A program made the translations under genes and the position numbers. DNA of 64,000 bases from Rhizorhabdus phycosphaerae (lineage in GTDB: Bacteria > Pseudomonadota > Alphaproteobacteria > Sphingomonadales > Sphingomonadaceae): assembly GCF_011044255.1 (NCBI RefSeq), contig NZ_CP049107.1:2966001-3030000 (forward strand). Reading direction: 5' to 3'. Every line of letters begins with the position of its first letter. Positions within the stretch are counted from its first letter, which is position 1. The notes under the pieces are model-generated. The model was not told the DNA's origin. It was given only the letters and a program-made list of their open reading frames with translations, and did no database searches. Shown here in pieces: positions 61,302 through 64,000 of the stretch.

Positions 61302-62387
61302 ATGGCAGGAGCGATCAGTTCGGCGCGGATCGCGCAGATCGAGGCCCGGCGCGACGAGCTCCAGGCCTTGATGGCGCGCGGCGATCTGCCGTCGGACCAG
61401 TTCGTCCAGCTGTCCAAGGACTATGCCGAGATCGAGCCGGTCGCGGTGGCGGCGGGCGAGGTGCGGCGTCTTCGGGCCGAACTCGAAGTGCTGCGCGGCA
61501 TGGCCGAGGACGAGAGCGGCGACGCCGAGCTCAAAGCCATGGCGGTCGAGGAGGTCGAGGAGCTTCGTGCGCGCCTGCCCGCAGCAGAGCGCGATCTCGC
61601 CCTCAAGCTGCTGCCCCGCGATGCCGCCGACGAACGATCGGCGATGCTCGAAATCCGTGCCGGGACCGGTGGCGACGAGGCGGCGCTGTTCGCGGGCGAC
61701 CTGTTCCGCATGTATCAGCGCTATGCCGAGAGCCGGGGCTGGCGGGTCGAACTGATCTCGGCCAGCTCGGCGGATCTGGGCGGCTATAAGGAAGTCGTCG
61801 CCAGTGTGACCGGGGCGGGCGTGTTCGCCCGGCTGAAGTTCGAAAGCGGCGTCCACCGCGTCCAGCGCGTCCCCGTGACGGAATCGGGCGGGCGCATCCA
61901 CACCTCCGCGGCGACCGTTGCGGTGTTGCCCGAGGCCGAAGATGTCGACGTGCAGATCGACGACAAGGATCTGCGGATCGACGTCTATCGGTCGTCGGGT
62001 CCCGGAGGCCAGTCGGTCAACACGACCGACAGTGCCGTGCGCATCACCCACCTGCCGACGGGCCTGGTGGTGATCCAGCAGGACGAGAAGTCGCAGCATA
62101 AGAACAAGGCCAAGGCGCTGAAGGTGCTGCGGACCCGGCTCTACGAGATGGAGCGCGAGCGCCTCGCCAGCGAACGGGCCGGTGCGCGCAAGTCTATGGT
62201 CGGGTCGGGCGACCGGTCCGAGCGGATCCGCACCTATAATTTCCCGCAGGGGCGCGTCACCGATCACCGCATCAACCTGACGCTGCACCGGCTCGACGAG
62301 ATATTGGAGGGGCCGGGGCTCGACGAGCTCGTCTGCGCGCTGATCGCCGAGGACGAGGCCGAGCGTCTCGCCCAGCTCGATGGCTGA
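61302..62387 (+). CDS. prfA: Peptide chain release factor 1
   Basis: 361 aa with the GGQ motif in [52 protein letters not shown] and a C-terminal [14 protein letters not shown]1 reads UAA and UAG stops. The next gene, prmC, starts within its last 8 bases; PrmC methylates the Gln of this GGQ motif. Confidence 0.97.
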   Translation: MAGAISSARIAQIEARRDELQALMARGDLPSDQFVQLSKDYAEIEPVAVAAGEVRRLRAELEVLRGMAEDESGDAELKAMAVEEVEELRARLPAAERDLALKLLPRDAADERSAMLEIRAGTGGDEAALFAGDLFRMYQRYAESRGWRVELISASSADLGGYKEVVASVTGAGVFARLKFESGVHRVQRVPVTESGGRIHTSAATVAVLPEAEDVDVQIDDKDLRIDVYRSSGPGGQSVNTTDSAVRITHLPTGLVVIQQDEKSQHKNKAKALKVLRTRLYEMERERLASERAGARKSMVGSGDRSERIRTYNFPQGRVTDHRINLTLHRLDEILEGPGLDELVCALIAEDEAERLAQLDG

Positions 62388-63204
62388 GACGGTCCGCGCG
62401 GCGCTGGCGCGCGCCGCCGGAGAGCTGGCGGGCTGGAGCGCGAGCGCGCGGCTCGATGCCGAGCTGCTGATGGCGGCGGCCCTGGGCGTGGAGCGCGATG
62501 CCCTGCTGCTCGGGCGGCTCGACGATCCGTCGCCGGCGGCGTTCGAAACCCTGCTCGATCGTCGCCGTCTCCACGAGCCGGTCGCCTATATACTCGGCGA
62601 GCGGGACTTCTGGTCGATCACGCTCGAAGTCGGTCCCGGTGTCCTCATCCCCCGGCCCGACAGCGAGACGCTGATTGAAGTGGCGGTGGACCATTTCGGT
62701 GCCGAGGGGCCCACCACGATACTCGATCTCGGTACGGGCTCGGGGGCGCTGTTGCTGGCGGCACTGGCGCAATGGCCCCGCGCGCGCGGCACCGGGATCG
62801 ACCGGTCGGATGCCGCGCTGGCGATCGCGGCGCGCAACGTCGAAAGGCTCGGCATGGCGGACAGGGCGACGCTGCTGGAGGGCCACTGGGGCCGGGCGGT
62901 GGCCGGACCGTTCGACCTGATCCTGTGCAACCCGCCTTATATAGAGACGGGCGCGGATCTGGCTGCGGAGGTGCGTGCCTATGAGCCTGCCGGCGCGCTG
63001 TTCGCCGGGATCGAGGGGCTGGACGACTATCGGCGGCTGGCACCCGACATCGCGCGGTTGCTGGCGCCCCATGGTCTCGCCGTGGTCGAGATCGGGTGGA
63101 CTCAGGCGGCTGCGGTTTCGGCGCTGCTGGCGGAGACGGGCCTGATCACCATGGTTCGGCAGGATCTGGGCGGACGCGATCGGGCTATCGTCGCCCGTCA
63201 CTGA
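62380..63204 (+). CDS. prmC: Release factor glutamine methyltransferase
   Basis: 274 aa with the SAM-binding [16 protein letters not shown] and the NPPYIE motif that binds the target Gln. The N-terminal helical part recognises the release factor. The start lies inside prfA, so enzyme and substrate are co-translated. Confidence 0.96.
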   Translation: MAETVRAALARAAGELAGWSASARLDAELLMAAALGVERDALLLGRLDDPSPAAFETLLDRRRLHEPVAYILGERDFWSITLEVGPGVLIPRPDSETLIEVAVDHFGAEGPTTILDLGTGSGALLLAALAQWPRARGTGIDRSDAALAIAARNVERLGMADRATLLEGHWGRAVAGPFDLILCNPPYIETGADLAAEVRAYEPAGALFAGIEGLDDYRRLAPDIARLLAPHGLAVVEIGWTQAAAVSALLAETGLITMVRQDLGGRDRAIVARH

Positions 63205-63498
63205 CCTTTTGTCGTAGAGCGCACATTATCCGCTTGGAATCCGCTGCGCCTGCCCCTACATCGGAAGCCACGGTAAGGGCAGGGTCCGTTCGCGTGCACC
63301 CGCCCGATGCTACGACCCCCAATGGCAGGGACGCCCAACAGGCGACCATGACGTGCGGTGGATGCGGTGTCCAAAAGGCCCGCGCCGTAGGGCGGCGTGC
63401 ATCATGCAGCTTGGGGACGATGGCCCCTGACGTAATCCGGGATGGTCCCGGTGTGGGAGTGGTGAACCTATACCACCAGTGACGAGGACATCGGTAAG
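63205..63498. other. Structured leader region upstream of the DUF4167 gene
   Basis: These 294 bases hold no credible gene but several inverted repeats: CCTGCCC/GGGCAGG (63249-63255 and 63277-63283), CCGGGA-TGG-TCCCGG near 63440 and GTGGT/ACCAC just before the next gene. They may be a structured 5' leader of the DUF4167 mRNA, or a small RNA. I could not match it to a known RNA family. Confidence 0.4.
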
Positions 63499-64000
63499 TT
63501 GATAAACAATCGGCAGAACGGCCGCCGTCGCGGTCGTGGCGGTGGTTCGGGTGCACCCCGGCCGAACGGTGGCAATGGGGGCCAGGATCGCGGTAACCGC
63601 ATCGACAATCGTGCGCGGGGCAATGCCGCCCAGCTGCTCGAAAAGTATAAGGCGCTCGCCCGCGACGCGCAGATGCAAGGCGACCGGGTCAACACCGAAT
63701 ATTATCTCCAGTTCGCCGACCATTATTTCCGGGTGCTGAGCGAAAGCCGCTCGCGCTTCGAGGATCAGCAGCCGCGCCCGCGGCGCGACGATTTCTCGAT
63801 GCAGTCCGACGAGGAATATGGCGACGAGGGCGAGCGCATTGGCGACGACGTCCAGGCCTCGCGGAGCGAGGATCAGGGCGAGCCTCGCCGTCGCGATGGC
63901 GGCCAGCGTTACGAACAGAATCGCGCCGACCAGAATCGTTACGAGCAGCCCCGCTACGAGCAGGACGGTGAACGTCAGCAGCGCTCGGCGGACGAAGGCG
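63499..64000 (+). CDS. DUF4167 domain-containing protein, 5' part only
   Basis: TTG start (MINNRQNGRRRGRGG), the usual start of this alphaproteobacterial family; the gene runs off the right edge after 167 codons. An Arg/Gly-rich RNA-binding-like tail is followed by the DUF4167 core NAAQLLEKYKALARDAQ and EYYLQFADHYFRVL, then Arg/Asp/Gln-rich low complexity. It is thought to bind RNA; the molecular role is not established. Confidence 0.92.
   Translation, partial: MINNRQNGRRRGRGGGSGAPRPNGGNGGQDRGNRIDNRARGNAAQLLEKYKALARDAQMQGDRVNTEYYLQFADHYFRVLSESRSRFEDQQPRPRRDDFSMQSDEEYGDEGERIGDDVQASRSEDQGEPRRRDGGQRYEQNRADQNRYEQPRYEQDGERQQRSADEG

Noticed and set aside
60360..62288. Minus-strand 642-codon frame opposite hisS and prfA
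   Set aside because: Both plus-strand genes are certain; the frame crosses their boundary.
63205..63498. Permuted tmRNA
   Set aside because: No tag-peptide frame or tRNA-like ends could be found.

Overview
The window is about 64 kb of high-GC chromosomal DNA from an alphaproteobacterium, most likely a member of the Sphingomonadaceae. The signs are several TonB-dependent receptors, a sphingomonad-type DUF4167 protein starting with TTG, the vgr-related protein, a Thivi_2564-type membrane peptide, frequent GTG/TTG starts with 4-bp stop/start overlaps, and a small-molecule catabolic cluster. I saw no transposase, integrase or CRISPR array. The assignment rests on gene content read by eye, not on a database search.

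Layout. 1-5.5 kb: end of a small unknown gene, a LuxR-type DNA-binding protein with a C-terminal membrane segment, a coupled three-gene polysaccharide operon (two Gfo/Idh/MocA oxidoreductases and a GT4 glycosyltransferase), and an orphan FixJ-like response regulator behind an AT-rich spacer. 5.5-7.8 kb: a BtuB-like receptor under a clear cobalamin riboswitch. 8-21.2 kb: the most striking region, a TpsB outer-membrane transporter, a TPR-CHAT caspase-like protease and a 2,716-residue TpsA-like exoprotein with two complete TPS domains. 21.3-26 kb: a radical-SAM/UdgX DNA-repair pair, a 57-aa membrane peptide, a Tat-exported D-amino-acid-oxidase-like flavoprotein whose sequence motifs are in permuted order, and a GAF protein. 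26-33.9 kb: housekeeping genes (etfBA, sucC, COQ7-type hydroxylase, dsbB, ctpA, a secreted nucleosidase).

33.9-43.7 kb: a catabolic or tailoring cluster around a divergent LysR regulator (TonB receptor and VOC protein on one side; methyltransferase, small protein, HapK/RedY-like protein and SDR on the other), followed by MmgE/PrpD and FAD-dependent oxidoreductase genes. 43.7-51.8 kb: tRNA-Pro(UGG), an exported superoxide dismutase-like protein, several small genes, an EthD protein, a TonB receptor/phosphodiesterase operon, a TIM-barrel protein and LolA. 51.8-55.4 kb: the conserved nadD-rsfS-rlmH-envC block. 55.6-59 kb: maleylacetoacetate isomerase, an SDR, and a small foreign-looking module (unknown gene plus ATP-dependent DNA ligase) between 16-bp direct repeats next to tRNA-Pro(CGG). 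59.3-64 kb: ppa, hisS-prfA-prmC and the start of a DUF4167 gene.

How genes work together. The TpsB-CHAT-TpsA genes look like one transcription unit in which the TpsB exports the exoprotein and the TPR-CHAT protein may process it or act on it; this is the best candidate for an under-described system. The exoprotein has only four cysteines, in two pairs, each just before a proline tract at the end of a duplicated half, which suggests disulfide-closed stalk or anchor elements. The etfBA genes carry a perfect inverted repeat of TTTGCAAA boxes, a candidate operator for an acyl-CoA-responsive regulator.
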